DNA from: Heliocidaris tuberculata
Lineage: Eukaryota > Echinodermata > Echinoidea > Camarodonta > Echinometridae
Reading direction: 5' to 3'
NCBI GenBank assembly: GCA_025618425.1
Contig: CM046851.1
Coordinates: 6,324,301 to 6,388,300 of the forward strand
DNA length: 64,000 bases
Shown piece by piece: positions 23,233 to 34,006 of the stretch; within the stretch, counting starts at the first letter, position 1, and each line of letters begins with the position of its first letter. Under the pieces are notes generated by a model. That model did no database searches. It worked only from the letters and a program-made list of their open reading frames with translations, and was not told the DNA's origin. Both the position numbers and the translations under genes were made by a program.

Positions 23233-23500
23233 TATGGAAGTGAGATAAATAAAATGTTTTTGGCGCATTGTGCCCTCTGTATTTTTAATTGCATGGGATG
23301 ATGCCAATGGCTAAAGTTAACTATAAACAATGACCTTCATGCATTATATGGTCCTAGCTCTCATTTTTATGAAAATGATTGAATGCATGAACACATAATC
23401 CTTGCTCACAATATTGTAATGTTTTATGTTATTTTAATATGAATTGTGTTCATCTTTAAAAAGTGACATGTGTCAGCTTAAATGGTTAAGAGTTAAAGAG

Positions 23501-23858
23501 TTAAAGGGTACCAATCACCAAAAAATATTTTGCTCTGTATGTTTATACTATATTCAAAATATGAGCTTCAAATATTTATTCTATGAAGAGATATTGCAAT
23601 TTTAATTACCCTCTCTATAAGCGTAAAAGCTACTCTTGAGTGGACTACTAGACTCACCCGTAAGCGCATGCCGAGATTAGGGATCGCGCGGAACCTAACT
23701 CGGATTTCGGTTCCGGGCTAGCATTTTCATTTCATCCTTTATTTCCTTCATACTCCTTCACTGTTGACCTATAGAATGCCAGATAAAATTCTTTGATTTT
23801 GATTTTATACTTTCTAGCTGTACACAATTCATTTTTTAAGGTGATTGGTACACTTTAA
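23501..23858. mobile_element. TTAA MITE, family 2 (complete)
   Basis: Ends TTAAAGGGTACCAATCACC and GGTGATTGGTACACTTTAA are complementary and bounded by TTAA, 358 bp in all. Its right TTAA is also the left TTAA of the next element. No coding capacity. Confidence 0.85.
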
Positions 23859-24217
23859 AGATAAAGTTGTGTTCTGATCATGTGATTATACTGTGAAAGA
23901 AAATGTCTCAAAGTAATTGGAAAAGGTTGATCATGTCTACATAAGTATTTGTGTATAATGTGAGGTTTTGGACTGATCAAAACCATAAGAAATTTGACCC
24001 GATTTTGCTGAAAAGCACATGCACTGAACACAGAAATGGGTAAATGGGACTCCACACACTCCAGCTATTTTCGTCATATTTCGAATCTGAGGGCATTTGA
24101 GGAGCAATCTTTTTCAGGGGAAATTTCTACTATGATGTTCTTCCAAACTGACATAAAAGGAAAGAGAAAGCTCTCAAGTTATTTTTCACCTTTCCCAGAA
24201 TTCAAATTTCTCTTTAA
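23855..24217 (+). mobile_element. Dispersed repeat copy B, TTAA-bounded
   Basis: Begins TTAAAGATAAAGTTGTGTTC and ends GAATTCAAATTTCTCTTTAA, which are imperfect complements. The interior matches copies at 22418-22700 and, inverted, 45828-46050. It abuts family 2, sharing one TTAA. Confidence 0.7.
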
Positions 24218-24288
24218 GTGTGAGATTGTTCTTGGATTTTGTTTTTGCTTATGCTATTTCATTCTTCACATGTCTATTGGTCTGTTTA

Positions 24289-24328
24289 CCCCCCCCCCCC
24301 CTTTTTTTTCGCGCTCTCTCTCCCCTCC

Positions 24329-24406
<78 letters not shown>
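24289..24406. repeat. Poly(C)-poly(T)-(CT)n compound tract
   Basis: A 12-bp C run, a T run, and then about 75 bp of CT repeats with a TTTCT interruption. Confidence 0.9.
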
Positions 24407-24407
<1 letters not shown>

Positions 24408-24533
24408 GCGGCCTTTGTGTCATGATGATGTCATTTTGAAACGAAGAGTTTCTCACACCGAACGAAAGATGGCAGTATCACCTGGTTTGCTCGACCATGT
24501 CGACACTCCAATAAATGATTGTCTATAAAACGA

Positions 24534-24761
24534 CTACATATTCACCGTTCCCAGATCAATTTCCCTCTCGCCTCGTGCATGCAATACCTTGCTCAATTTA
24601 CACAGAACATCGCACTTACATGGCTTATTACCCTTACCCTCCATTCCGAGATGCCTGCGGTATGCTTGGCACGGATAGAGAGTAATCAAAAGTGCAATTA
24701 TTGCTAAACACGATCTCGTTAAGCACCCCATCTTGCCAAATGTAAAGTCTTCTTGTATCAT
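24534..24761 (-). CDS. Possible secreted-peptide first exon (weak)
   Basis: The minus-strand frame has an internal Met (MGCLTRSCL) followed by a hydrophobic run (AIIALLITLY) and PCQA. This looks like a signal peptide with cleavage after CQA. After that come YRRHLGMEGKG and a cysteine cluster (KPCKCDVLCK). Possible splice donors follow the cluster (GTAAAT, GTATTG on the minus strand). No family is recognised, nothing homologous or exon-like was found next to it, and a chance frame is quite possible. Confidence 0.2.
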   Translation of the reverse strand: MIQEDFTFGKMGCLTRSCLAIIALLITLYPCQAYRRHLGMEGKGNKPCKCDVLCKLSKVLHARGEREIDLGTVNM

Positions 24762-24769
24762 GTTGTTTA

Positions 24770-26400
24770 ATCATCCGACCCGCTATAACCGTATCATTTC
24801 CCTCTTGAGAAAAAAATAATATTATCCGGTGTGGTGCAAAAGACTTCTAGCATACCATAGGGTATTCATAAACCAATAAAGTGTCGTTTACACTTTAAAA
24901 CCAATACTTATCTTTGCGGATGACAAAGAGTAGGCCTACTGAATTTGAAAACATCGACCAATTGATAAGAAAAGAGGACTTGAGGATAAAATGTACTATT
25001 TGTCTTCATCCAATTAAAAAAGAGGTTCGCAGAAAAGGGGAATGTATCTCATCTCTTTCACCATCCCCTTTCTTCATCACTCCCTTCCTTTCTTTCCACT
25101 TCCTTCCTCTTAGTATCAATCCTATGAAGCAACAACAGAAATAAAGTATGAGTATAAACATTTCCGTTCAGGACATTCCTACCATAGCTGCAGGAGGCGT
25201 AGAGGGCTTGAATTAACCCACCTCTCGAGACCTTCTTTCTCTCCCACACACTAACATATACCCATATTTACCTATTACAAATTTCTGTAGTTTTATTCAT
25301 TTGAGAACCCTTTTTAACCCTTGTAAGAAAACCTAAGTGATCTAAACGAACTTTCCCTCTTCGTTCCAAAATTTTTAGGAACTTTGATGCAGAATCCACC
25401 CCGGCGCCATAAACAACCCCTCCACCTCACAAAGGCTCATTCAAAATATGTCAACGCCCTAACGGGAAATGGTGCTGCCATTACGAAGCATATACTGCTC
25501 CAGTTAATTCATAGCTTCATTAATATTTGCCCCGCTCTCTGACAAATAACATTTGATATGTTTTCGACGGCGTTCACGCATAGAGACGATGTTCCGATTT
25601 AAATTGACTCTTGGCACCGATCAAAGTGACGGAGTAATTTATATCCTGAATATAGGCGGGAAGATAAAAGTTCATTTGCAAATTATTCATTAAAATGGGA
25701 ATTTTCGCTATCAGTGGCCCTCAGTCTAAGAAAATTTATCTATTTCTCACACTAAATGCAAATTGCTAATATACATGTAGTGTTTTCAATTTTCATGTTG
25801 GTGAAAAAAGAAATTTTACCGCCGATATTCGCATGCAATCAAATGTCTCTGTTAGAAAGAGTGAAAACATCAGCAAGATATAAAAACATATATAGACAAT
25901 CTATAAAATAAATAATACCAGGGGGCGTTCATAGAATGCATATTTTGTATAAGGCTGAAGTAATTCAAATGTTCTTAATCTAGGAGGGATATACCTTTAT
26001 AGACATTTCCCTTAGGTCGTTCAACTCCCTCGAATGTCGCGTTCCCCCACGCATGAGAAGAAGTCTCTGCCCCTGATCTCTGTGAATAAAATCCTCCTTT
26101 TTTGTTGCTATGTCGCAAAAGCCTTAAACAGTAGTATTCGGTTGTAAAGGGGTTAATGTTAAGATAAAAGACTGTATCCATGAAAGTGAAATACATTGCG
26201 AAATAGACCGGTTCTTTAATGTATTCAAATTCATGCACATTTCTTCTCTGAGCACCTAGTGACGAGCTATTCCATTAACCTGCTTTTTTATAAATGAGCC
26301 TCAATGCTTGGAATCCATTTTGCATACATTACTTGTTGCTATGTCCGGCAAGCTTTCAGGTTGTCAAGAACAACCTTTGTTTGAAAGGTATGTATAAAAT
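24770..26400. other. Non-coding stretch
   Basis: No exon or structured repeat recognised. Open frames on both strands are short and motif-free. Confidence 0.45.
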
Positions 26401-26564
26401 TTGAATACATTACCGAAGCGGTCTATTAAGCCCAGACGCACAATGCTGACCATGGCTCTGTTTCATACACGAGACGTTGAAGGATACCCGTTGTACACGA
26501 GACGTCATTATCAACTGCGTTATTATCTGCACGAATTATGCTATGGTCACATCCCAGAAAATCA

Positions 26565-27360
26565 GCCTGCTCGGCGGCCGGCCGGCGAGTTTTTTAGCCA
26601 ATTTCACCCGGGCACTGAGCGGAGGCCGCCCGGGCACCGCTGCTTTTTAGTGCATCGCTCGGTCGCCACTGAAGTTTTAGCGCGGAGTTAAAAGTTCGGC
26701 GGCGCCTGGCCACTTTTCACTCGCCGCCCAAAATACGCTCGGTGCCCGGGCGGTCGCCGCTCGGGCACCGACCTAATCGAGCGGTGGCCATCGAGCGATT
26801 TAGGTCAAAAATCGAAGCCGCTAGATCAAAGGCTGTCGAGCGGTCGCCGCCTGGTCGCCGCCTTGAGATCAGTGGGTCACCGGTCGGTCACCGACCGCCA
26901 AGTTCCGGGCGGCGCCTGCTTGATTTCCCGTGGCTGCCCGGCGCTGCTCAGCGCGCTTCACAAGAGAAAACAGCTAAATTTCTGAACGAAGTTATCAAGT
27001 AGGCATCGTAGACCTCGTTCAGATGCAGAGCAAAAGCGTTGTTGTTGATGGCCAAGGCGCAGTCTCATTACCAGGTCGCTCGAGAGGAATTCCCGGCGGA
27101 GACCGGCGGGCCGCCGACGGTACCCCTACGGGACACCTGCGAATGCCCCGCCGATCACCGGCCGGCCGCCGGGCGATTTATCAAAATTCGGTGACCGGTG
27201 GAAGATCGTCCGGGAATCGGTGGGTCATCATTCGTTCACTGCTCGGACGCCGCGCGGAGAAGATCCCCCAATTTCGCTGAGTTTTCACCTATAATCGACC
27301 GGCGACCGACGGGAAATCGACAAGGCATCGCTGGGGCTTTACAACCCGCTCGACTTCTCC
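26565..27360. repeat. GC/CpG-rich island of GGTCGCCG-type repeats
   Basis: A roughly 800-bp block is strikingly GC- and CpG-rich against AT-rich surroundings. Short motifs such as CGGTCGCCG, GGTCACCG, CCCGGGC and GGCCGGCC recur in both orientations. A small outlier (ATCGGTCGGTCGCCGC) lies at 28175. The open frames (Arg/Pro/Gly-rich) reflect composition. It could be an old GC-rich transposon, a satellite, or a regulatory CpG island. No gene start is visible nearby. Confidence 0.5.
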
Positions 27361-28400
27361 AAAAAACATTGGTGTCACGTGAGTGACTTCTTTTTAACTA
27401 ACTGGTTATATGACACAAACAAAATGAGATCTAAACGGTTATCTAAATTCAAACGAGTTTAATATTCAAGTCTTCAATGTTCAACATTTACGTAACAAAA
27501 TAAATATACAAATATATGTACATAACTGAAATGGGTGGGTAGCTTCTATCTGGAGGGTCTGCCTCAGCCCCTGGTCGCTTGGCCAGTCTCCAGGTAGAAC
27601 TTAGCAGCTCATTCCTGTAGAATCTCTCTACCAGACTCTCTCCTCGACCACGAATGACGTACTAACATCTCTCTCTGCTGGGCTCCCTCCTCGACCACGG
27701 ATGACATGCGAGTAGGCCGAGATCGAGCACTTTATTCGATGAGGATCTATTAATTATAACGACAAGTTGCAGCTTGGGCTCGCATCTCGCCTCGATGTGG
27801 AAAACCCCCAGAAAAAACGTTTCTGCTGCTAATCTAAACCTAGCCGGTGCAAAGCTTGTGCATCCTAGCTCTATCTTGAAGAGTTCTCCCCGAATTACTC
27901 ACAGCAAGCCCTATCTATTCATTTATTCTGGCCTACTAACAGGTTGCCAGAATCTTTTAACAAAAAGAAACATCCAGGAGGCAACCCAAACCATGCATTT
28001 CATTACATAACATTTCTGTAGGTTCGATCTAGATTGACTATGTGTATTTAATGTAAATTTATGCACAAATTGAGATGAACATTTCCTGCCAGTGAATTCC
28101 TGACTGTTAAAAATTATTTTATGACAGTTGGGCGATGCCTAAATTCCAGCGGCTCCCGAGCAGGCTACAAATCGGTCGGTCGCCGCACTGATTTGTGACC
28201 ATTAGCTCGTACGTCAGTAACTCAGCACAGTGTTTGCACTGTACATTTGGCTTTCACGTTGTGCGCGTCAAAGACCACAATAGCCAGTGATGCCGTCTTT
28301 CGCCTCGTGTGCAGCGGGCATAGAGGGCTCTCTACACTGTATGCTTTATCATTTTTTTTTTTTTCTGACTGAAAGGGTTTACAAAATACTGTGTACGACA
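27361..28400. other. Unassigned stretch with a short internal duplication
   Basis: CTCCTCGACCACGAATGAC near 27640 and CTCCTCGACCACGGATGAC near 27690 are adjacent near-copies. The segment follows the GC-rich block and could belong to the same unknown element. No coding evidence. Confidence 0.35.
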
Positions 28401-28477
28401 GTGTTCCATTCATCAAAGCAAACCTACACGTGAAACGCGGAATTTTCAGGATCCAGTGTGTCCAACTCTATCGTCCA

Positions 28478-28738
28478 ACCCATGAGTTACAGACGTGCAT
28501 GGAAAAGTGGTGCGATCACGTATCGGGAGTGCACTCAGTCCATGAAAATCTATTCTGCACAAGCTGGGTTCAACTATTGATCCGTTTAGCATGTGTTTAG
28601 GGTTATGGTCCAACCCTATATAAGATCAATATCTGGACCCATAAAATTGTGCATAATACTGTAGATATGTAATGCATTGAGTGCACTCCCGATACACAAT
28701 CGCACCACTTTCCACGTTTCCGATCGTTTGATGGGTTC
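28478..28738. mobile_element. Foldback MITE (ATCGGGAGTGCACTCA arms)
   Basis: The left arm (28478-28540) contains AAAGTGGTGCGAT and TATCGGGAGTGCACTCA. The right arm (28675-28738) is their inverted copy. About 135 bp separate the arms. No coding frame. Confidence 0.7.
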
Positions 28739-28927
28739 GAACAGAATGTTGACCATTTCTCGAGATCGCACCCCACTTTTCTACCACCACATTCGTGGGA
28801 GAGGGTGGCTTTCTTTTAGAGCATATAAGGTATTATATTCCCGTTTCCCGATGTTTTTATAGCATCTTCGTCAATATGTCCGAATTGCCGCAAAGCTTAG
28901 CCCAGATAAAACGACACATGGCGCAGG

Positions 28928-28960
<33 letters not shown>

Positions 28961-28969
28961 ACACACACA

Positions 28970-29010
<41 letters not shown>

Positions 29011-29165
29011 TCTCTCTCTCTCTCTCTCCCTCTTTCTCTCTTCTCTTTTCTCTCTTCCTCTCTTTTTCTCTCTCTGTGCCCCCTCTCTGGCATTCCTCTA
29101 TATCTTTATTTTCTCTCTCTCTATTTGCTTTACTCTTTCTCTCCCTCTCTCTCTTGCTTCCTCTG
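28928..29165. repeat. Pyrimidine microsatellite cluster
   Basis: A CT-dinucleotide tract with CACA and TTTC interruptions, almost fully pyrimidine for about 240 bp. It is followed by a C run at 29167-29179. Confidence 0.9.
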
Positions 29166-29269
29166 ACCCCCCCCCCCCCACACCCCTAGGTGCCCTTTTC
29201 AGTCATGCCAATTTGTGCTCCATGCATACACGACTGCTAGACTAGCACAATGAAATATTCTTCTGCTAC

Positions 29270-29861
29270 TTAAAGGGAAATCCAACCTTAATAGCAAGTT
29301 GCTTTGAAAGAAAGAGGAAATATCAGAGAAGCAGATTGGTGAAAGTTTGAACGAAATCGGACAAGCAATAAGAAAGTTATGAATTTTTGAAAGTTGTAAT
29401 CACTATGCATATGGGAATTTCAAATTGGTCGAATAGGTAATATCACTGTGATGTAGCTGTGGACAACTCCCCCATTCGCTCTAACACATAAAATGACAAA
29501 AATGTCACTTTTTTTCAAAATATATTACTCAGTAGGATATTTTCGTTCATGAGGACCTATAACAATATGCTATCTCCAATATATTTTGAGTACTGCCCCG
29601 AGGGTAAAAGCGCCTCGAAGAAAACCGCAAATTAATGATATTTTTGTGTACGACAAATGGGAGAGTTGTCCACAAAAATGTCACAATTGACTCACTAAAT
29701 TGCCAATTTGAGATTTGCATAGATGTAGTGATTTCATTTTTCAAACATCCATAACTTTCTTAGTCCTTGTCCGATTTCTTTCAAACTTTCACCATCCTGT
29801 TTTTCTTATTTTTCTGCTTTCACACAAATCATCTTATTACCAAGGTTGGATTGCCCTTTAA
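29270..29861 (+). mobile_element. TTAA MITE, family 3, copy 1
   Basis: 592 bp bounded by TTAA, with ends TTAAAGGGAAATCCAACCTT and AAGGTTGGATTGCCCTTTAA. It matches 41379-41968 almost base for base along its whole length. Conserved internal phrases include GTTGCTTTGAAAGAAAGAGG, TGTGGACAACTCCCCCATTC and TACTGCCCCGAGGGTAAAAG. No transposase. Confidence 0.9.
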
Positions 29862-30354
29862 TTATTGGAAAGAGTACAAACGTATCCAACCATTATTGTC
29901 GACATTAATTTTATGACGAAAGTTTTAATCTCTGAGGGAAAAAAAAGGAAGATAATTTACGGCGTTTGGGAAATCTTCAGCTAATTTGTGGCAACTTTAA
30001 CATCCGCCACCATAAATATTGTTCTAGCGACGCCCCCTCCCATCCATATTTCAAGTGCGGGAACAACTTTTGCGTTCATGCGAACTTTTTTCGGCCCAGA
30101 ATCACGGTTTTGAAAAACGTTTAGTTTAAAATACGGTGGTTTCATGCAATTTTCGTCGTTCGTAAAAAATAAACGTGTTTGGGATCGCCAAAGTGAAACG
30201 CAGAAAAGGGTGTGTTTTGTATCATGATTCTGCCACAATCACGGTCGCTGAAATTGCATGAACGTAACGGAGATCTCGGTCATGATTCTATGACGTCATT
30301 ATATGCGTTGAAAGTGGCAGGCTTCCGGTTCCGTGCAATAACAGTGGGCCATTC
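29862..30354. other. Non-coding stretch
   Basis: Contains a weak imperfect inverted repeat around TTCATGCAATTT (near 30140) and AAATTGCATGAA (near 30255). No gene recognised. Confidence 0.4.
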
Positions 30355-32600
30355 TGAAAAAAAATTACTGAAGAAAAATCAAAGAAAAACATAAAAAATG
30401 ATAAGAAAAGGAGAAATAAAGAGTAAAATACGAAAAAAATATAAGAAAAGAAGAAAAGAGAAGAGATCACAAATATACAGTGCGTCCCCAAAAAAGTTAA
30501 CAGTTGGAAAAAGTCTCCCCAAATAAATATTTCAGAATATTTTCAATAAATTTTCATTCATATTGATAGTTTAAGGTCTGTCCTATGCAATAACACCAAA
30601 AAAAAATCTGACTACTTATTACGCTTGAGGGATCAAAAACCACTTTTGTGAAAGGGTGCAAAATTCAGACTTGACAAGAATTGGTATTTGTTATGACTGG
30701 TATCAGTGAAGTTGAAAACCGTTTAAAATTTACAGTTGAATAAAGTGTCCCCAGTTAAATATTTCAAAATATTTTTAGGAAATGTTCATACCTGTGGAAA
30801 GCTAAGGGTCTCTTCTATCAAATTACCCTAAAATATCTCACAGTATTTTACGCTTGAGTGAGCAAAAATCCCTTTTGTTAAAGGGTGCAAAATCCATACT
30901 TGACAAATGTTTGTTTATGTTGTGGCTGGTATCAGCAAAGTTGAGAGTCATGAAAAGACTTAGAAATGTTATATTCTGATCATTAAAAGACAATTTATGA
31001 AAGAGCTGACTTTGTTCACTGTATGTCCTGACATATCCCATCAAAATTTTATGATTGAGTGAGCAAGCCAGGTGAGATTAAAGACTCACCAAAAGTAACA
31101 TTTTGAAACACTCAACAAAGTAGTTAATTGCCCACTCAAGCAAAAGAATGTTGATGGGATGTGTAAGGATATACAGAGAACATAAATCGTTTTTTATTGA
31201 CCAGAATATGGGCATTTCTAAGCCTTTTCATGACTCTCAGCTTGACTGATACCAGCCAGAGCCAATATCAATTCTTGTCAAGTCTACATTTTGCACCCTT
31301 TCACAATATTGGCTTTTGCTCACTCAAGCGTAGAATATTGTTCGATATTTTGGTGTCATTTGATAAAAGAGACCCTAAGCTATCAACAGGTATGAAAATT
31401 TCCTTTAAATATTTTGAAACATTTATTTGGGTAGACATTTTTCAACTATTAACTTTTGGGGGGACGCACTGTAGAGAATAGAAGATGATAGAAAGATCGA
31501 AACAAAGTAAAACAAAGAAACAAAGGAGAGATAAAAAGATTAGATAGAAGGAGAAAATAAGGAAACACATAGTGTAGGGTAGAAGAAAAGATGAGAGGAG
31601 AAGAACAATAAAGGGAAACATAAGAATTAAAAGAGAAGATGAGGATAAAAACAAAGAAGGAAAGACAAAAATAGAAGATAAAAGGACGATCAAAACAAAG
31701 AATAACTAAGGGAAAGACAGAAAGCGAAGAGAAAGGAAAGACAAAAATAGAAGATAAAAGGACGATCAAAACAAAGAATAACTAAGGGAAAGACAGAAAG
31801 CGAAGAGAAAGGAAGATCAAAATAATAAAGTACATAAGGAAAAATATAAAGAAGGAAAATATGATAGAAAAATCAAAATAAAGAATGATATAAGGGAAAG
31901 ACATAAAGAGAAAAGAAGATAAAAACAAGGAATAACATAAGGAAATATATGAAGAAGGAAAAATGATAGAAAAAAAATAATGAATAACATAAGGGAAAGA
32001 CGGAAAGCGAAGAGAAAGGAAGATCAAAACAAACAATAACAAAAGGAAATATACAATGAAGGAAAAGATGACAGACAAATAAAAACAAAGAATAACATAA
32101 GGGAAAGATAGAAAGAGAAGAAAAATAAGAAAAAAATAGAGAGATCCATAGGAAAGGATAAATGAAAAAATAAAAAGATGAAAGAAGGAAAGAATAGTGA
32201 AAACTATCAGGAAAAAAAAGAAAGGGATGTTGATAAAATAAATACAAAAAATAAACTGTAAGGAAAGACAGCTGAGAAGATGATAGAGAGATTTTTTCAA
32301 AGAATATCATAAGGAAAGTCAGAAAGAGAAGATGAAAAAAATATCGAAACAAAAAAAACATGAGAAAAGACAGAAAGAAAAACGATAGAAGAATAAAGAC
32401 AAATAATAACATAAGAAAAGACAGAGAGATAACATTAAAGAGATATCAAAACAAAGAATAGCTTAAGGAAAGACAGAAAAAGAAGAGAAAGAAAAAAATA
32501 AAGAGGTGCATGGGGAACCATAGACAAGATAGAAGGAAAGATGAAGGAAGGAAAGAATGAAAAGAAACATAATGAAAAAAAGAAAGAGAGTGAAAAGGCA
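30355..32600 (+). repeat. Purine-rich tract, interrupted by a DNA transposon
   Basis: 30355-30470 and 31474-32600 are nearly pure A/G with recurring AACAAAGAATAACATAAGG and GGAAAGACAGAAAG phrases. It includes an exact 76-bp tandem duplication starting at 31661 and 31737. The mariner-like element at 30478-31471 splits it. Long minus-strand frames rich in Phe/Ser/Leu are artefacts. Confidence 0.8.
30478..31471. mobile_element. Tc1/mariner-like non-autonomous element with TA duplication
   Basis: Ends are CAGTGCGTCCCCAAAAAAGT and its near complement ending CGCACTG. TA lies on each side (30476-30477 and 31472-31473), matching the TA target of Tc1/mariner elements. The 994-bp interior is itself an imperfect foldback (TTGACAAGAATTGGTATT against AATATCAATTCTTGTCAA). 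No transposase frame remains. Confidence 0.75.
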
Positions 32601-33008
32601 GCTGTGTCCGAAACAACAGAGCCAAGGAAGCAATATAGGCGCCAGAGGGATTATTGAGCGCTTATTATGCTTATTATATGGGAAGCGGCAACGGTCATGG
32701 AATTAACGTCATAAAGATACCCACCAGCGATGGAAGATGAAATGACCGAACACAAAATGTGAAAACGTTTAAATATAGGTAGATATTAGTTAAACCAGAT
32801 GTTAAACGATATTTAAGGTCTGACTCCGTTAAAGGCTTGGCTCCGCATGTACACAAAATATAGTTTGGGGGTTATAGAGCTTTAAGATTGATCCAGGATC
32901 CAATATATCCATCACTATTTTGTAATGTAGTTGAATGTTATACTAGCAATCTCAGTTAGATGTGAAACAACATTACTCTTTGTGGTTCAGCCCTATTCTC
33001 TCAGTTTC
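32601..33008. other. Non-coding stretch
   Basis: Nothing recognised. Confidence 0.5.
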
Positions 33009-33017
33009 ACTCTCTCG

Positions 33018-33070
<53 letters not shown>

Positions 33071-33144
33071 TCTCTCATTCGCTCTCTCTCTCTCACACAC
33101 TCACAGAACACACACGCACAAACACACATTTCTCTCTCTCCCTC

Positions 33145-33195
<51 letters not shown>

Positions 33196-33275
33196 CGTGT
33201 GTGTGTGTGTGTGTGCGTGTGTGCGTGTGTGTGTGTGTTTGTGCGTGTGGGTGTGTGTGTGTGGGGGGGGGGGGT
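33009..33275. repeat. Compound (TC)(AC)(TC)(TA)(TG)(G) microsatellite
   Basis: CT repeats, (CA)12, further CT and CA, (TA)14, then about 80 bp of TG repeats with GC interruptions, ending in a G run. Alternating purine-pyrimidine stretches have Z-DNA potential. Confidence 0.95.
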
Positions 33276-33309
33276 GTGTTTGCTGATATTTCACGTACTA
33301 TGGCATTGA

Positions 33310-33635
33310 CGTAGGCAAAGACAAAGACACAGTTAATTTTTTGTATCCAGTAAGTTTAGTGTTATATTTTCTCCACTTTTCGACGCTCCCTGGCGTCTTC
33401 TTCAGGAGAACGATAAATGATAAGGTATCATACAAATAACTGAAATAGTTATAATGCGCGCATCCTCAGACAGATATAGTATGCCTAGAAACCGTCTCTC
33501 TTAGAGATCTATTTCAATTACTTGATACCTTATCATTTATCGTTCTCCTGAAGAAGACGCCAGGGAGCGTCGAAAATTTGAGAAAATAAAACATCAAACT
33601 TACTGGCTACAATGCATTAACTGTGTCTTTGTCTT
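33310..33635. mobile_element. Foldback of Penelope-like terminal sequence
   Basis: The left arm (about 33314-33434) and right arm (about 33519-33634) are inverted copies. Each includes CAAAGACAAAGACACAGTTAA or its complement, CTTACTGG, and a segment with the order CTGAAGA-stem-GAAA. About 85 bp of unique sequence separates the arms. The arms resemble the terminal region downstream of the endonuclease at 14447. Confidence 0.5.
33548..33588 (+). ncRNA. Hammerhead-like motif, second example (degenerate)
   Basis: CTGAAGA (33548-33554, fits CUGANGA), one spare A, stem II GACGC/GCGTC (33556-33560 with 33567-33571, loop CAGGGA), and GAA (33572-33574). An AT-rich possible helix III follows (ATTT with AAAT). 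An inverted copy lies at about 33368-33413 on the minus strand. The same spare A appears in the 14447 motif. Helix I is not obvious. Confidence 0.35.
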
Positions 33636-33649
33636 TGTGTGTGCGTGTG

Positions 33650-33924
33650 CAGGGGCGGCGCAAGGGTATTTTGATAGGAGGGGCAAGACGACCTAAAGAT
33701 GACGTCATATTTTTTCTCCATTAAATAACAGGGGTAATATAGAGTTATATGTTTAAGACCTCTCTTTTTAATACTCCTCTTTCTTCTTTCTTCCCTTTTC
33801 TTCCCTTTTCTTCCCTTTTCTTCCTCCTTTTCTTTTTTTTTCTTCTTTCTTTTTCTTTTTTCACTACTTGAAAAATCATAGGAGGGCGGTCGCCCCCTCT
33901 GCCCCCCCTGTAGCGCCGCCCCTG
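33650..33924. mobile_element. hAT-like MITE with near-8-bp duplication
   Basis: Ends CAGGGGCGGCGC and GCGCCGCCCCTG are perfect complements. Flanks TGCGTGTG and TGCGTGCG agree at seven of eight positions, though they lie in a GT-rich context that makes agreement easier. The interior is pyrimidine-rich near its right end. Confidence 0.65.
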
Positions 33925-33935
33925 TGCGTGCGTGT

Positions 33936-34000
<65 letters not shown>
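33925..34000. repeat. (GT)n-(TA)n microsatellite
   Basis: About 40 bp of GT repeats with C interruptions, followed by (TA)17. Confidence 0.95.

Positions 34001-34006
<6 letters not shown>

Noticed and set aside
22898..23330. Opposed frames at the 22.8-23.2 kb element
   Set aside because: They read the two inverted arms of a MITE and contain no protein motif.
26401..27386. Arg/Gly/Pro-rich frames in the GC-rich block
   Set aside because: High GC lowers stop frequency. Several frames on the same strand are open at once and none shows a domain.
31442..32412. Long minus-strand frames up to 179 codons resembling membrane proteins
   Set aside because: The hydrophobic look comes from reading the purine-rich tract on the opposite strand. 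The frames overlap in several phases and contain the tandem duplication.
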